64,000 bases of DNA from assembly GCF_900660705.1 (NCBI RefSeq), contig NZ_LR215043.1, forward strand, positions 186,001-250,000, in the 5' to 3' direction. The notes below the pieces were generated by a model. It was not told where the DNA came from. It saw nothing but the letters and a program-made list of their open reading frames with translations, and ran no database searches. Positions within the stretch are counted from its first letter, which is position 1. The number at the start of each line of letters is the position of its first letter. Origin of the DNA: Mycoplasmopsis columbinasalis. GTDB lineage: Bacteria; Bacillota_I; Bacilli_A; Mycoplasmatales; Metamycoplasmataceae. The translations under genes and the position numbers were made by a program. Positions 1-13,771 of the stretch are shown piece after piece.

Positions 1-771
1 AATTTTTGCTCCACTTTCTTCAAGAACTTTTAATAAGTAGTGTAAAACAGGTGAGTTTACTCCAGTGACATTACTGCTTTTTGCAGCAGGTAAAATTCAT
101 GTTCCGGTATTTTGAATGTTTGAAGTCTTAACGTTGTCTGTAGTAAAGTCACTATTAAAATTGGTAAAATCACTTGAAATGTTTGGGTCAGCAGATGAAT
201 AAAAATTCAAAAGCATACCCTTAGTAGCCAACATAGATGCAGTAGAAGCATAATTGAATGTTAAACTAACTAGCTCATTTATTGCTGAATTTTCAATTGC
301 AGTTTGAAGTGAAGTTTCAGCACCTTCATAACCACCAGCCTTAACATCTATTTTAACTGGTACAAAGTTGTCAAGGAATTTTGTGATATCAGCTTTTTCT
401 GTTTTTTCATCGTCTGTTAAGTTTTCGCCTTTTGCTTTAAGCTCTTCTAATCTTTGTTCTTTTACTCCTTTTTGCTTATTGTACATTTCTACTACAGCGT
501 TAAGTGCGCTGTATTGAACGCCATTACGACTAAAAGTTACGCCAAATTTTATTTCCTTCGGATTTTTTTTAAGTCAATCATCACTAATTGTTACATCTGG
601 CGTTTGTTTTTTACTGCTCGCAAAGACTGAATCAACAGTGTCAAGAATTTCGGTTGAAGATTCAGTGCTGGTTGAAGATTCAGTACCACAGCTTACAGCT
701 AACAAAGGAACTAAACTAGTTAGAGTAAAGCCCCCCCCTAAAAGTCATTTGGTTTTCTTATTTTTTGCCAT
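1..771 (-). CDS. P80/P68-family surface lipoprotein (5' part; 3' end lies outside the window)
   Basis: The first 257 codons of a lipoprotein gene are present. The N-terminus is a basic start followed by a hydrophobic stretch and a lipobox ending AVSC, with the lipidated Cys at residue 28, then a Ser/Thr-rich linker. The mature part (KEIKFGVTFSRNGVQYSAL, then GGYEGAETSLQ, then LPAAKSSNVTGVNSPVL) resembles the mycoplasma P80/P68 lipoproteins, which look like substrate-binding proteins of ABC importers; the ligand is unknown. The ATG at 771 has GGAGA nine bases upstream and a TATAAT at 843-848. The signal peptide is coded partly by a run of eight G (Gly12-Gly14), currently in frame. Family assignment is by remembered pattern, not by a search. 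Confidence 0.75.
731..738 (-). repeat. G8 homopolymer inside lipoprotein signal peptide
   Basis: Eight consecutive C on the + strand, read as G8 in the lipoprotein gene, lie at codons 12-14. A gain or loss of one base would frameshift the protein before the lipidated cysteine. In this sequence the frame is open. Confidence 0.9.
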
Positions 772-842
772 TCTAAAATTTCTCCATAAAACAAATTTAA
801 CCAATTTAATACCAAGTTTAATTTGGCACTAATTGCTAACTA

Positions 843-848
843 ATTATA
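843..848 (-). promoter_or_regulatory. -10 box of the lipoprotein gene
   Basis: A perfect TATAAT on the minus strand about 72 bases before the start codon. No convincing -35 is visible. The rest of the 279-base divergent gap (772-1050) is AT-rich with no other feature I can support. Confidence 0.5.
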
Positions 849-1050
849 AGAAAACATATGAAACTAAAAGTTTAATTACTGTTGAGACAAATAATTAACT
901 ATGAAAAAAGTATGAAAAGTCTTATTTTAAACACTAAAAATTGCATTTTTTATCAATTTATAGTTATTTTGCTAAAAATTGTTTGATTTATTAAATTTTT
1001 GCTTTTATGTTTTAGTTTTAAAATTTTGTACATCAAAAACGGAGCAAAAG

Positions 1051-1689
1051 ATGAAACTAACAAACAATCAAAGACGTCTCAAAGGCAAAATTTATTTTGG
1101 TGACAACGAAATAGTCACGTTAATGGACAGAGCACAAAAACTAACTTATAAGTTTAACCACACTAACCCTAACAAAAAACAAAAGTTGCAGAAGATAATT
1201 AGAAAACTCTTAGGAAAAGCAGATTCAACTACTTGAATTAATCCTCCTTTTCACTGCGACTATGGTACAAACATCGAGGTTGGCACAAACTTTTTTGCTA
1301 ATTTTAATTTAACAATCTTAGACGGTGGCAAAGTAAGAATTGGTGATAATTGTATGATCGCACCTAATGTTTCTATTTTTACTGCTGGACATCCAATTCA
1401 TCCTACTACTCGCAACACAATGTGTTGCTATGGTATTCCTATAACAATTGGCAACAATGTTTGAATTGGCGGCGGTAGCATAATTTGTCCAGGTGTCACG
1501 ATTGGCGACAATGTTGTGATTGGTGCTGGTTCGGTGGTTGTGAAAGACATCCCCGCTTGAACAATTGCAGTTGGCAACCCAGCACGAGTACTCCGCACCA
1601 TCACCCAAGCTGACAAAAAATACTACTTCAAAACACAAGAAGTAGATGATGAAATTTGAACTAAAATGTTTCCAAATGAAGCTAAGTAA
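1051..1689 (+). CDS. maa: Maltose/galactoside-type O-acetyltransferase (hexapeptide repeat)
   Basis: A 212-residue protein of the LacA/Maa family, which moves acetyl from acetyl-CoA to a sugar hydroxyl. The N-terminal part ([17 protein letters not shown]) resembles the Maa domain. It is followed by left-handed beta-helix hexapeptide repeats, including [19 protein letters not shown] and [20 protein letters not shown]. The catalytic His is in [12 protein letters not shown], and the C-terminus has the usual GNPARVLR. The ATG at 1051 is chosen because GGAGC lies six bases upstream; the frame stays open further upstream to about 979 but has no ribosome site there. It converges with pgi, 24 bases away. 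The sugar substrate cannot be deduced. Confidence 0.88.
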
Positions 1690-1720
1690 CAACTGATACA
1701 TTTTTTAATCAAGTTACTTA
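1683..1720. terminator. Inverted repeat shared by the two convergent stop regions
   Basis: TAAGTAAC at 1683-1690 is the exact reverse complement of GTTACTTA at 1713-1720, and each half carries one gene's stop codon. The 22-base interior can extend the pairing (AACTGAT against ATCAAGTT) and contains T6. This could act as a bidirectional terminator for maa and pgi. Confidence 0.4.
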
Positions 1721-2988
1721 TCAAAAGACTTCAACAAATTATTTTTAAAAACTTCAACTGCTGATTGGTTGAAAGGATCAACGTCATTGAGCAAACCATT
1801 TAGAGTAGCAGCAAAGTACAAAAACTGCAATAAATAACCTAAGGTTTCAAGATCTAACTTCGCCAGTGTGAAAGTGATAAGTTCAAATGATTTGACAGGG
1901 AGCAGTTGGCTTGCAAGCTTTGCTTGCAGCAGCTCTCAATCAACACTGAAAGGCTTTTCTTTGTTAATGTAGAGATCTTTGTGGGCATATTCCTTTTGAT
2001 AATAAGTAAGAACATCTAAAGCACTACTAGTAGTTGCACTTTGTGCGCGAATTTGTGTGCCAAAAGTGTGTGTTGCATATTTAAAATTGTGTGCTAAGAG
2101 CGTATTTGCACTAAATAAACCGTGATTACCTTTAGTCTCAGTTTCTTCAAATAATAAAACAATTCATTCTAAAAATTTTTGATACTGAGTTTCAACAGCA
2201 CAAAATAAATCAACTTTATACTCGTCTGCTAAAACAGTGCGATTGGCAAGATAAACTAAAATTGGATTTGCAAAACCAGCAGTAGTTTTAAACTCCTGGG
2301 TGGCTTGCTGAGCACCTGCAAAAAATGTAAAAATATCATAACCAGCTAACAGCAAGGGAAATAGCGTAACACAAGTAAAGGCACTAAACCGCGCTGTTAA
2401 AGTGTTTGGAATTCTTAGTACTTGGTAGTTTTGTTTTTGGGCTAATGTTAGCAAAAACCCACGTTCAAAGTCAGTGGTAATTACAATGTATTTGCGCGCA
2501 TTATTTGATCCTACTTGCGACTCTAAACGTTTGCGAAATTCACGAAACACTACAAAAGGTTCAACACTCGAACCGCTTTTAGAAATTACATTGATAGCAA
2601 ATTTGCGGTTACCTAACAAATTCAAGTCAGCAATGAGACGTTCAGTTGTTACGGCGTGTCCGACAAACATTAATTGAATTTTACGGTGAAATTTATCCAC
2701 GGGCAACAAATCGTAAATTGCTTTGGTTGTTAAATATGCTGAAGCTGTCCCGATGATTACTACTACTTCAACACCATCGTCAAGTCAAGTTTTGTAAATA
2801 CTTTGCATATGTTCCACAAGCAAAGAATCAAGCGGACTACTTGCTAAGTCGATTCAACCAAACAAATTTTTGGTAGTTGTTGGTGTAGTTAAAATGTGAG
2901 TTTTGAGTAATTCAAGTTTTTGTAACACACGCTGAACTTTAGCAATTGGCGTGGTATGGTGAAATTGCACTTCCAGGTACTTCTTCAT
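1714..2988 (-). CDS. pgi: Glucose-6-phosphate isomerase
   Basis: A 424-residue cytoplasmic enzyme interconverting glucose 6-phosphate and fructose 6-phosphate in glycolysis. Family landmarks: FGWIDLAS near the N-terminus, phosphate-binding SKSGSSVEP (about 136-144), Arg200 in TARFS (usually GGRYS), Glu282 in EETETK (usually GESEGK), His307 in ATHTFGTQ and Lys415 in DPFNQSAVEVFK. The four expected active-site residues are therefore kept, although the surrounding glycines are not. The ATG at 2988 follows a good GGAGACACC ribosome site that overlaps the end of the upstream paralogue. It is the last gene of a three-gene leftward operon (4719-1714). Confidence 0.88.
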
Positions 2989-3000
2989 GCGGGTGTCTCC

Positions 3001-4362
3001 TTAATTAGTAGTTTCAAACGGATTTTGGTTGAGCAAATAAGCTTCATAAATTTTGGTTCAATACAACAAAGCAATTAATTTTCCCAGTGAAAGTTCACTA
3101 TTGTCCGTAACAGTAATCCGACACAAGGGTAAAGTGACAATGTTGCTTAAAGTTATAGTTAAGCCGTGGTTAATTGTGTTAGTAAATTCCGAAAGTTTAT
3201 TGTCTTTAATTTTAAAATTCATGTCTTTGACGTTAATTTCATCACTAAGCACAAAGTCAACTTTTTCATAAATAAGTTCAAACACAACTCCACAATTAAA
3301 AGCATTAGGATCGAATAAATACTGTCCATAAGTATAAACGCCTTCTGGAAAAATTGTGTGCGTGGCAAAAAACGGTTTGGCTTCGAATGAACAAACCAGA
3401 CTTTGTTTAGCGAAAGCATTGAGCAAACCAGTAAAAATTCGGTTAGAACCAATTAATAAATTCACAGTTTTATCTTTTTTTCATTCCGAATAAATATAAC
3501 CAAGTTTAAAGGCGAGATTTTGCTCAACATCACGAGCAGTGAAGTCCTGCGTGCCTACTAAGTAACCTTCCAGTAAAGCGCCTAAATCAGCTCCTTTTAA
3601 CATTGCTAAAATTAAGTTGGTTTTACTAAAAAACGCAAAGTGGTTATGTAAAATTGCCGGCACAATGAGAATGTTTTGTTCAGGCACGATTGCATAAAAG
3701 TGTTGGTTGGCATGGTTGCGACGACTACTATCAACTTTATGGGTAAAATCTGTTGCTTTGAGTTTGTGTTTTTGTTTGTGATTATGTTCTGACAAAGTGT
3801 ACAAATTTAAAATTTGTTGTTCAACTTCTTCCTTAGCAACTAAAAATTGGTTGTTCAACGCACGAAAATAACCAACTTGTTGTTGAAATTCATTTAAACA
3901 AAGCAAAATAAAATTTAAAAAAGCTTCAGAAAATGGTGTTAGTGAAACATACAGAAAAGCACTTTGTTGTGAAGCAAAAACAGAACTAATTTGATTGAAG
4001 TAGGTGAACCAATTCGCTACATTATCATCGCTGTTAAAAAAATGAAAATTGATTTTACGTTGCGTTAAAAGATCGTTTTTAAATAAAAAGTCATCTATAA
4101 TTTTGAAATTATCTAATTCAACTGTGTTAGTAAAAATTACTAAGTCAGTAATGTGTTTGTCTACAATTAATTGGCAAAATTCAGTAATTTCAGCAATGTT
4201 GGTATGACTAAAATTTAAGGCTAAATCATTAAAACCAAAGTGTTCATAACCGGGTGCATTTTTGGCGCGAATGTTTTCAATGATAGTTGTGGCTTTGCGT
4301 TTTAAATCCTCATTTTGAAAATCGGGATAGTAGTTATAAGTTTTGAGACGTAAATAATTCAT
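3001..4362 (-). CDS. Divergent glucose-6-phosphate isomerase-like protein, probably non-catalytic
   Basis: A 453-residue protein lying 12 bases upstream of pgi. The middle and C-terminal parts align by eye with bacterial isomerases: LLEGYLVGTQDF matches the segment after the GGR motif, NLAFKLGYIY and KDKTVNLLI match the following helix and strand, and the C-terminus LIALLYWTKIYEAYLLNQNPF matches the family end. The catalytic landmarks are gone: there is no GGR, no GESEGK glutamate, the family HSLGQ becomes YTYGQ, and no lysine follows NPF. I infer a duplicated isomerase that decayed into a structural or regulatory partner. The reading is continuous through the in-frame TGA at 3481-3483. Start at 4362, three bases after the upstream gene. 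Confidence 0.6.
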
Positions 4363-4365
4363 TTG

Positions 4366-4719
4366 TTAGTCCTTTTTCGTGAATTTTGCAGTGACACTGG
4401 CAAGCAAATTTTTAAATCCTTTGGGTGTAGGCGTAAGGTTGTGTGCGAAGGGATCTTTGCAAAATTGTGGGTGCAAAACTTTAAAGTTACCGCTGCCACG
4501 GCCGGTTGCAGGATCAAAACTTACCTCCGCAAAAGTAATAAGTTCACCAGGAGTAAAAATGGTTAAATTATTGTGTTGAGCATAGTCACTAATCAAACGA
4601 CGGTTAATGGTATAAATGCCTTTTTGTGCTTTGACAGTCACAAATTCGGTTGTAATGTCAATGACTTTGCCAGTTTCAATTCTCCGCGTATAGGGCGAAA
4701 TGCGTTTCGTTGTAATCAT
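4366..4719 (-). CDS. Small S1-like (OB-fold) protein of unknown role
   Basis: A 117-residue basic protein, first gene of the pgi operon. The pattern GKVIDITTEFVTVKAQKGIY, then FTPGELITFAEVSFDPATGR, suggests an S1/OB-type nucleic-acid-binding fold such as the small GSP13/YugI proteins, but the match is weak. The tail PKGFKNLLASVTAKFTKKD is lysine-rich. The start at 4719 has AAAGG about 10 bases upstream. The function and the reason for pairing with the isomerases are unknown. Confidence 0.6.
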   Translation of the reverse strand: MITTKRISPYTRRIETGKVIDITTEFVTVKAQKGIYTINRRLISDYAQHNNLTIFTPGELITFAEVSFDPATGRGSGNFKVLHPQFCKDPFAHNLTPTPKGFKNLLASVTAKFTKKD

Positions 4720-5056
4720 AATTCACGACCTTTATAACAATTTGCTAAGCTAGTTTTAATTACTCCAACAATCTAAAAAGTAAGATGTAGTTAACTTAGT
4801 TATATTTTAACTGTTTCACTCAATTTTGGTATTTGAAACCACAAATGAATTCAAAACACCAAGATACTGGTAACAAAAAAAGCACTCGTGAGTGCTTTTT
4901 ATGATGTTAATTCGTATTATATTTGTTTGGATAAATTGAATAAGTAAGGATCAATTAAAAAGGATTTATGAATTTTATGAAATTTATGAAAATAGTTGTT
5001 CTTAAAACACGTTCACATTGGACTTAATAGTAAGTCGCAAGTGTTTGTGTATCAAT
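4720..5056. other. Intergenic gap between dnaK and the pgi operon
   Basis: This 337-base non-coding gap holds the dnaK terminator (4874-4900) and presumably the promoter of the pgi operon on the minus strand, but no convincing -35/-10 pair is visible. Nothing else recognised. Confidence 0.5.
4874..4900. terminator. Rho-independent terminator of dnaK (bidirectional)
   Basis: The stem AGCACT/AGTGCT with loop CGTG is flanked by A7 on the left and T5 on the right, so the minus transcript from dnaK ends in a U run. Confidence 0.8.
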
Positions 5057-6888
<1,832 letters not shown>

Positions 6889-6917
6889 TAAATTCGTCAT
6901 TTTCAAAAAGTGAATTT

Positions 6918-6923
6918 ATTATA
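6918..6923 (-). promoter_or_regulatory. -10 box of dnaK
   Basis: TATAAT on the minus strand about 77 bases before the dnaK start and just upstream of the CIRCE-like site. The rest of the gap 6924-7057 shows nothing recognisable. Confidence 0.55.
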
Positions 6924-7057
6924 TCATCAAATTTAGCGCGCATAAATGTTTCTGCTAATTTTTTAAAATCTTTTTTTGTGCATTTTTAAAATTGTTAAAT
7001 GAGTAACAATCTAACTTCACACAAAATCTGTGTCTGAGATTTTGGCCTAATAAAATA

Positions 7058-7082
7058 AAAAAATAGCATCCAGCTATTTTTT
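7058..7082. terminator. Bidirectional terminator after the coiled-coil protein gene
   Basis: Hairpin AATAGC-ATCCA-GCTATT with A7 and T6 flanks. On the minus strand it ends the transcript of the 7143-7742 gene. Confidence 0.75.
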
Positions 7083-7142
7083 AATTATTAGATGTTTTGA
7101 ATAAAAACTAAATTAATAAATAAGATAATTAGGAAAAATTAC

Positions 7143-7742
7143 TTACTGATTTGCGCTTGTTGATTCAGTATTCGAGTCAGAAGTTGTATTCGCTGTTGAA
7201 TTGCTCTTGTTAACAACGTCTAAACATTTTTTGTAGTCATCTTCTAAGATTGTAGATTGTTGATTTAGTTGCACAATAGTTGATTGCACATTTGCAAGTA
7301 ATTTTTCAGCATCATCGATATTTTTGTTAACTGCACTCACAAATTCAGTACTAAAACGAGCCTTGTTTAAAATTAAATAATTTTTAACTTTTTCTTTAGT
7401 TACTTCTAATGTTTTCTTTGCTCTTGTGAAATCTTCTGCATTAGCTTGCGCACTTTGTAAAGCAACTACAGCTGCGGCATATTGATTAAATTGTTTATTA
7501 AGAATTAATTCGTTAGCTTTCTTTACTTGGTTTTCTAAATCGGTTTTTTGTTGTGACTCTAATAACGCAACATTATTGTCAAGCAAAAATTTTTGCGCTT
7601 TTTCAATTGAGTTAATTAAATTTCTTCTTGCTACTTTATCTTGTTGTGTAAAAACAACAGTTGCGACAGTAGTTGCAACAATCCCGAGACCAAAAACAAT
7701 GCCACCAGTGAATAGTAATTTAGTTTTTCTTTTTGAGTTCAT
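7143..7742 (-). CDS. Membrane-anchored extracellular coiled-coil protein, hypothetical
   Basis: A 199-residue protein. One N-terminal hydrophobic segment (about residues 9-32, LLFTGGIVFGLGIVATTVAT) follows a basic start, giving a signal anchor without a lipobox cysteine. The body is Lys/Gln/Asn-rich and helical, with FIVAR-like phrases such as KKANELILNKQFNQYAAAV that recall mollicute and Gram-positive surface coiled-coil repeats. The C-terminal 20 residues are Ser/Thr/Asn-rich. It stands alone between dnaK and lon. The family is not recognised and no function is assigned. Confidence 0.75.
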   Translation of the reverse strand: MNSKRKTKLLFTGGIVFGLGIVATTVATVVFTQQDKVARRNLINSIEKAQKFLLDNNVALLESQQKTDLENQVKKANELILNKQFNQYAAAVVALQSAQANAEDFTRAKKTLEVTKEKVKNYLILNKARFSTEFVSAVNKNIDDAEKLLANVQSTIVQLNQQSTILEDDYKKCLDVVNKSNSTANTTSDSNTESTSANQ

Positions 7743-8030
7743 AGTGTGCTAATTATATATTAATATGCAAATTCTCTGGTTAAAACGTCTTGTTTGTCAT
7801 TAGAAAAGACAAAAAATTTTCAAAGACTAACACGAACACACCTATAACATAATTGTATTGGTAAAACTAAGTTTTAGAAAATTTTGATCGAAATATCACG
7901 ATAGAAGTCACAAAAAGCACTTGTTGTTAGTTTTAAATGTGAAAATATGTATTTTGTAATTTACTTTTTAAATTACGACAGAGAAGCGGAATAAATACAA
8001 CATAAAATCAGATGCATAACAAGTAAGAAT
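7743..8030. other. Intergenic region between lon and the coiled-coil gene
   Basis: Holds a copy of the 21-bp dyad (7837-7857) and a possible minus-strand -10 TACAAT at 7852-7857, about 110 bases from the next gene. Nothing else recognised. Confidence 0.4.
7837..7857. repeat. Intergenic 21-bp dyad, copy 1
   Basis: Core CTATAACATAA at 7842-7852 with TA at 7856-7857; the left TA is replaced by CA. Shares the layout TA-N3-core-N3-TA with six other gaps in this window. Confidence 0.6.
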
Positions 8031-8056
8031 AAAAAAAGCAACTTTTGTTGCTTTTT
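8031..8056 (-). terminator. Rho-independent terminator of lon
   Basis: Stem AAGCAAC/GTTGCTT with loop TTTT; on the minus strand it is followed by a T-rich run (T7). It begins eight bases after the lon stop. Confidence 0.8.
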
Positions 8057-8064
8057 ATAGATGA

Positions 8065-11000
8065 TTAATTACTTTTATTAGTCTTTTTTGGTTTGTTTTT
8101 TGCAAAAATAGCTTCGTAAATTTCGCTGTAGTTTTCCACAGGTACAAAGGTAAGTGCATTTTTAACTTCATCAGGAATTTTAACTAAGTCTTTAAGGTTA
8201 CCTTTAGGAATAAAGACGGTTTTAATACCTTTTTTGAAAGCAGCGAATGATTTTTCTTTCAAGCCACCAATGTTGAGCACACGGCCACGCAAGGTAATTT
8301 CACCAGTCATCGCAACGTCTTGAGGTACTGGTGTATTTGACAAAGCGGAAATTAAAGCAGTGGTAAAAGTAATACCGGCACTTGGACCATCTTTTGGCAC
8401 AGCCCCTTCAGGCACGTGAATGTGAATTTCAGTGTTTTCAAAGTCAAAGTTGGTGATGCCAAATTTTTCAGCATTGGTGCGTACATAGGTTAAGGCAATA
8501 GTTGCTGATTCTTTCATTACATCTTTGAGTGAACCAGTGAGTTTGATGCCATTCGATCCTTTACCAGGAAATGTGGTTACTTCGATTTGAAGGGTGCTAC
8601 CACCAATTGGAGTTCAAGCAAGACCGTTCACTAAACCAACTTCGTTTTTCTTTGACAACTCATCATCAAAAGTAGTTGGCACGCCAAGAAATTCGCTTGC
8701 AATTGCTTTGGTAATAACAAACTCAGTGAAAGTTTCGCCTTCGACGATTTTTGTCACAATTTTGCGCGCTAATTTGTCGAGTTGACGTTTAAGACCACGC
8801 ACACCTGCTTCCATAGTGTAATTTTTAATTACATGTTCAATTACATCATCAGCAATTTGGAATTTTTCTAATGGTAAACCAGCTTGACGAATAACATCGT
8901 GAATTAAGTGTTGGCGAGCAATTTTAATTTTTTCACTAATGGTATAACTGCTTAATTCAATCACTTCCACACGGTCAATTAATGGTTTTGGAATATTTTC
9001 GTAATAGTTAGCTGTGGCAATGAATAAAACTTTTGACAAGTCATATTCGTGTTCAATGTAATTATCTTGGAATTTGGTGTTTTGTTCAGGGTCAAGCGCT
9101 TCAAGCATCGCTGAAGAAGGATCGCCTTTATTGCTATTTGATGACATTTTGTCAATTTCATCTAATAACACAAGTGGGTTGGAAACATTAGCTTTTTGAA
9201 TACCTTTAATAATTTTTCCTGGCATTGCTCCCACATAAGTTTTCCGGTGACCACGAATTTCAGCTTCATCATTGACGCCACCTAAACTAATTTTGATGTA
9301 AGTTTTATTTAAAGCTTCCGCAATTGCACGTGCCAAAGAAGTTTTTCCAGTTCCTGGAGGCCCAACCAAAGTTAGAATTGGCACGTTATTAAATTCTTTT
9401 TGTGATTTTTTCGTGTGTTTATTAACTTCTTTAAATAAACTCTTATCAACAGCTAATTCTGGATCATCAGGGAACACAAGAACTTTATCTTTGTTTTCAG
9501 GGTTTTGTGCGTCTAAGTTCTTGTGGTTAATAATTAAAACCAAGTATTCAATGACTCTTTCTTTTACTTCAGTTAAACCATAATGGTTTTTGTCTAAAAT
9601 TTCCCGCGCACGTTTGATATCAAGAGTTTCGACTTCAACTTTTCGTCATGGCAAGGTTTTGAGTGTATTGATGTAAACTTGCGTTAAGTTAGCATCAGGG
9701 CTGCCAGGCATCATTTGTTTTAATCTGTCACTTTCAGTCGCAATTAATTTCAACACTGATTCAGGAAAAGCTTGAACTTTAATTGGATCATCTAGCAACT
9801 GCGCAAAATCTTGATCTTCTGTGGCGTTTGGGTTGTTTTCGTTCAAAATTTCTTTTAAAGCCTTGATTTTTTCACGTAACATAAAGTCTTTTTGTGAACG
9901 GTCAAGGTTTTTCTTCATCTTGTTGTTAGCTTCCATTTCGATGAAGTTTTTTAATTTTTTGCGTTCTTCTTCTTGTTTTTTAGTTTTTTGAAAGTCGGCT
10001 AATTCTTCGTCAATAACAAACACAGGCGCTTCTGAGTTTTTAGTTAGATCAGTTACATCACCGTTAAGTTGGTCTTGCTCAGCATTTGTAGTTTTCTTGC
10101 TGCGTTTTTTCTTGTCGCCATCTTTGCTGGTTTTAGCTTTCTGCTCATCTTTACCAAGTTTTTCGTTAGTGTCTTTGATGTCATCAAGACCGTCTTGATC
10201 TAAGAATGTTTTAATTGAGTCAATCACATTTGTGTTTTTGCCCTTGTTTTCCAAGTCTTGTGAAACATCATCAAACATTTTTTTGATGTCATTACGAATA
10301 TTAAGAGGATCATCATCTACTTTAGTGAAAAAGTCTAAACTTACAAGTTTTCTGACCACTTCTAAAGGTAATTCTTTAGAAGATACTCATGATTTGACAA
10401 TTGAATCAAGATAAGTAAGTTGTTCACTAATGCTTGTGTGCAATAAAACTTGGTAACGTTCATAGTTGCCACATGCAATGGTACACATCATCGCTGATAA
10501 AACAGCGTGCTGACTCAAGAATTTTTCTTTTGCATCATTAGCGTTAGTTAAGATTGTGTCTTCAAACGAAAGTGCGTTAAAACTCTCAATTTCATTTTCA
10601 AGATCAAATGGTAAGTTGTCAATGCTTAATTCTTCTAATTTGTTGTTTAAAATTCAAATTCATTCGGCTGCAGAAATGTTGATTTTGTTGTTTTTTAATC
10701 TTCACTCTAAAATAGTGTTGTAAATGTTGTTAGTTTGTAAGTCAGAAATAAATTTGTCAAAACGACCAAATTTAGCAAAAACATTTTCCATTTCCACAGG
10801 ATCTGAAATTCCGTAATTGCTGTCAATTGCTTGAAAAGTTGCTTTGGTGACAAATTGTTCTTGTGTGATTTTGTTACCATTAGGATCTAAAAGATCACGA
10901 ACAATAACTAATGAACGACCTACAACTTGCAACTCTAGTTTTTTATTATTGGCACTTTTTTTAGCATCTTCAATTCTTACGAGATGACCAAATTTAAGTA

Positions 11001-11316
11001 CCTTAGTGCCAGGGCAATAATCAACATCACTTAAACCATATTTGGCAGCTTCTTGTTTTGAGCCACTGTCATAATAAAGCACTAAAGCAAAAATTGCCTT
11101 ATCTTTTTCAACTTTACCACCGTTGCTTTTTTTGTATTTATTGTATGCCTTAACTTCGTTAATAATCGATGCATTTTCATACTCACCAGTTGCAATCAAA
11201 GGGAATGACATCGTGAGTTCTTCGCGCCCACAAAGTACATAACCATCTTTGTAAGGTGAGTTTAAATCAAATAAAAAGACTTTTAACCCATTGTTTTGCA
11301 TTTGTTCTAGATGCAT
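8065..11316 (-). CDS. lon: ATP-dependent protease Lon, unusually long
   Basis: 1083 residues, against roughly 800 in most bacteria. The N-terminal substrate domain is followed by a highly charged stretch (about 320-470) rich in Asp, Lys, Glu and Gln, including a [12 protein letters not shown] segment. The AAA+ domain has Walker A GPPGTGKT (652-659) and Walker [11 protein letters not shown]. The protease domain has the Ser-Lys dyad: Ser979 in KDGPSAG and Lys1022 in GGLKEK. The ATG at 11316 follows AAGGAGA. The gene is transcribed after leuS but has an 85-base gap with a CIRCE-like repeat, so heat-shock control is plausible. Several in-frame TGA codons read as Trp. Confidence 0.96.
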
Positions 11317-11372
11317 ACTTATCTTTCTCCTTATCTTATCTAAAATAATAATGGTGAATTATAACACTATAT

Positions 11373-11398
11373 TTAGCAAAATATTATTTTTGTGCTAA
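11373..11398 (-). promoter_or_regulatory. CIRCE-like inverted repeat before lon
   Basis: On the minus strand TTAGCAC, 14 bases, GCTAA: the outer arms match the HrcA operator, but the spacing is one base short and the inner bases are not conserved. lon is an HrcA target in some mycoplasmas. The same repeat could instead be a weak leuS terminator. Confidence 0.45.
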
Positions 11399-11401
11399 AT
11401 A

Positions 11402-13759
<2,358 letters not shown>

Positions 13760-13771
13760 ATGCGCTCCTTG

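Noticed and set aside
638-832. Plus-strand open frame over the lipoprotein signal peptide
   Set aside because: Antisense to a well-supported lipoprotein start and with no ribosome site or family resemblance.
979-1050. Upstream extension of the acetyltransferase start
   Set aside because: Open frame but hydrophobic and without a ribosome site; the family N-terminus begins at the ATG at 1051 with GGAGC.
11373-11398. leuS terminator reading of the repeat before lon
   Set aside because: The stem has almost no G/C and no U run on the leuS strand; the arms match the CIRCE ends better, though this remains open.
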